A stretch of 44,147 nucleotides of DNA from an uncultured Gammaproteobacteria bacterium (GTDB taxonomy: Bacteria > Pseudomonadota > Gammaproteobacteria > Steroidobacterales > Woeseiaceae). Below the pieces are notes generated by a model, which worked only from the letters and a program-made list of their open reading frames with translations, had not been told where the DNA came from and made no database searches. The stretch spans positions 1-44,147 of the forward strand of contig CALBPI010000011.1 of NCBI GenBank assembly GCA_937899415.1. The letters are read 5' to 3'. The translations under genes were made by a program, and so were the position numbers. Of this stretch, positions 44,147-44,147 are shown piece after piece (positions within the stretch are counted from its first letter, which is position 1; each line of letters starts with the position of its first letter).

Positions 44147-44147
44147 C

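Overview
This window is a densely packed, clearly GC-rich bacterial chromosome segment. The gene set and order (hemA, prfA, prmC and moeB-like genes; TPR protein-lolB-tRNA-Gln-prs-rplY-pth-ychF-tRNA-Met) are those of a gammaproteobacterium. An outer membrane is shown by LolB, a TonB-dependent receptor and several lipoproteins. The combination does not let me name a genus. I see no phage, insertion sequence, CRISPR array or rRNA. The edges cut metF on the left and a sat-cysC fusion on the right.

Layout. 1-3859: metF (end) and metH, the methyl branch of methionine synthesis. 3864-7683 (minus): prmC, a cyclophilin, a MoeB/ThiF-like enzyme and a MATE exporter. 7759-11313: a cysteine cassette with cystathionine beta-synthase and a cystathionine gamma-lyase-like enzyme (plus), facing a cysteine-synthase-family gene (minus). 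11310-13721 (minus): prfA and hemA. Read along the minus strand, hemA-prfA and prmC-moeB are the two halves of a common operon, with the sulfur genes between them. 13872-20157 (plus): TPR protein, lolB, tRNA-Gln, prs, rplY, pth, ychF, tRNA-Met, ending in a strong terminator. The ispE gene usually found after lolB is absent.

20194-23437: envelope proteins of uncertain role (DUF2608 lipoprotein, TonB_C-domain protein, DUF4345 membrane protein, small lipoprotein). 23455-30077 (minus): a tight five-gene operon of TonB-dependent receptor, ABC ATPase, two DUF3526-type ABC-2 permeases and an exported aspartoacylase-like zinc hydrolase. Its leader holds a Zur-box-like palindrome and a second nested inverted repeat. 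This is the best candidate for a poorly described system, probably handling a metal or a metal-binding small molecule. 30372-33009: two unusual methyltransferase-like proteins and a DUF3293 protein.

33208-42300 (plus): a cyclic-di-GMP block. A GGDEF-EAL protein with both domains degenerate is followed by one with a dead GGDEF and an intact EAL, then a propeller-sensor diguanylate cyclase with intact GGDEF and I-site, then a subtilisin-like protease with a C-terminal FLWSDE repeat. 42375-44146 (minus): an ATP sulfurylase-APS kinase fusion translationally coupled to inorganic pyrophosphatase, which removes the pyrophosphate made in sulfate activation. Sulfur metabolism thus appears at the left end, in the middle and at the right end of the window.
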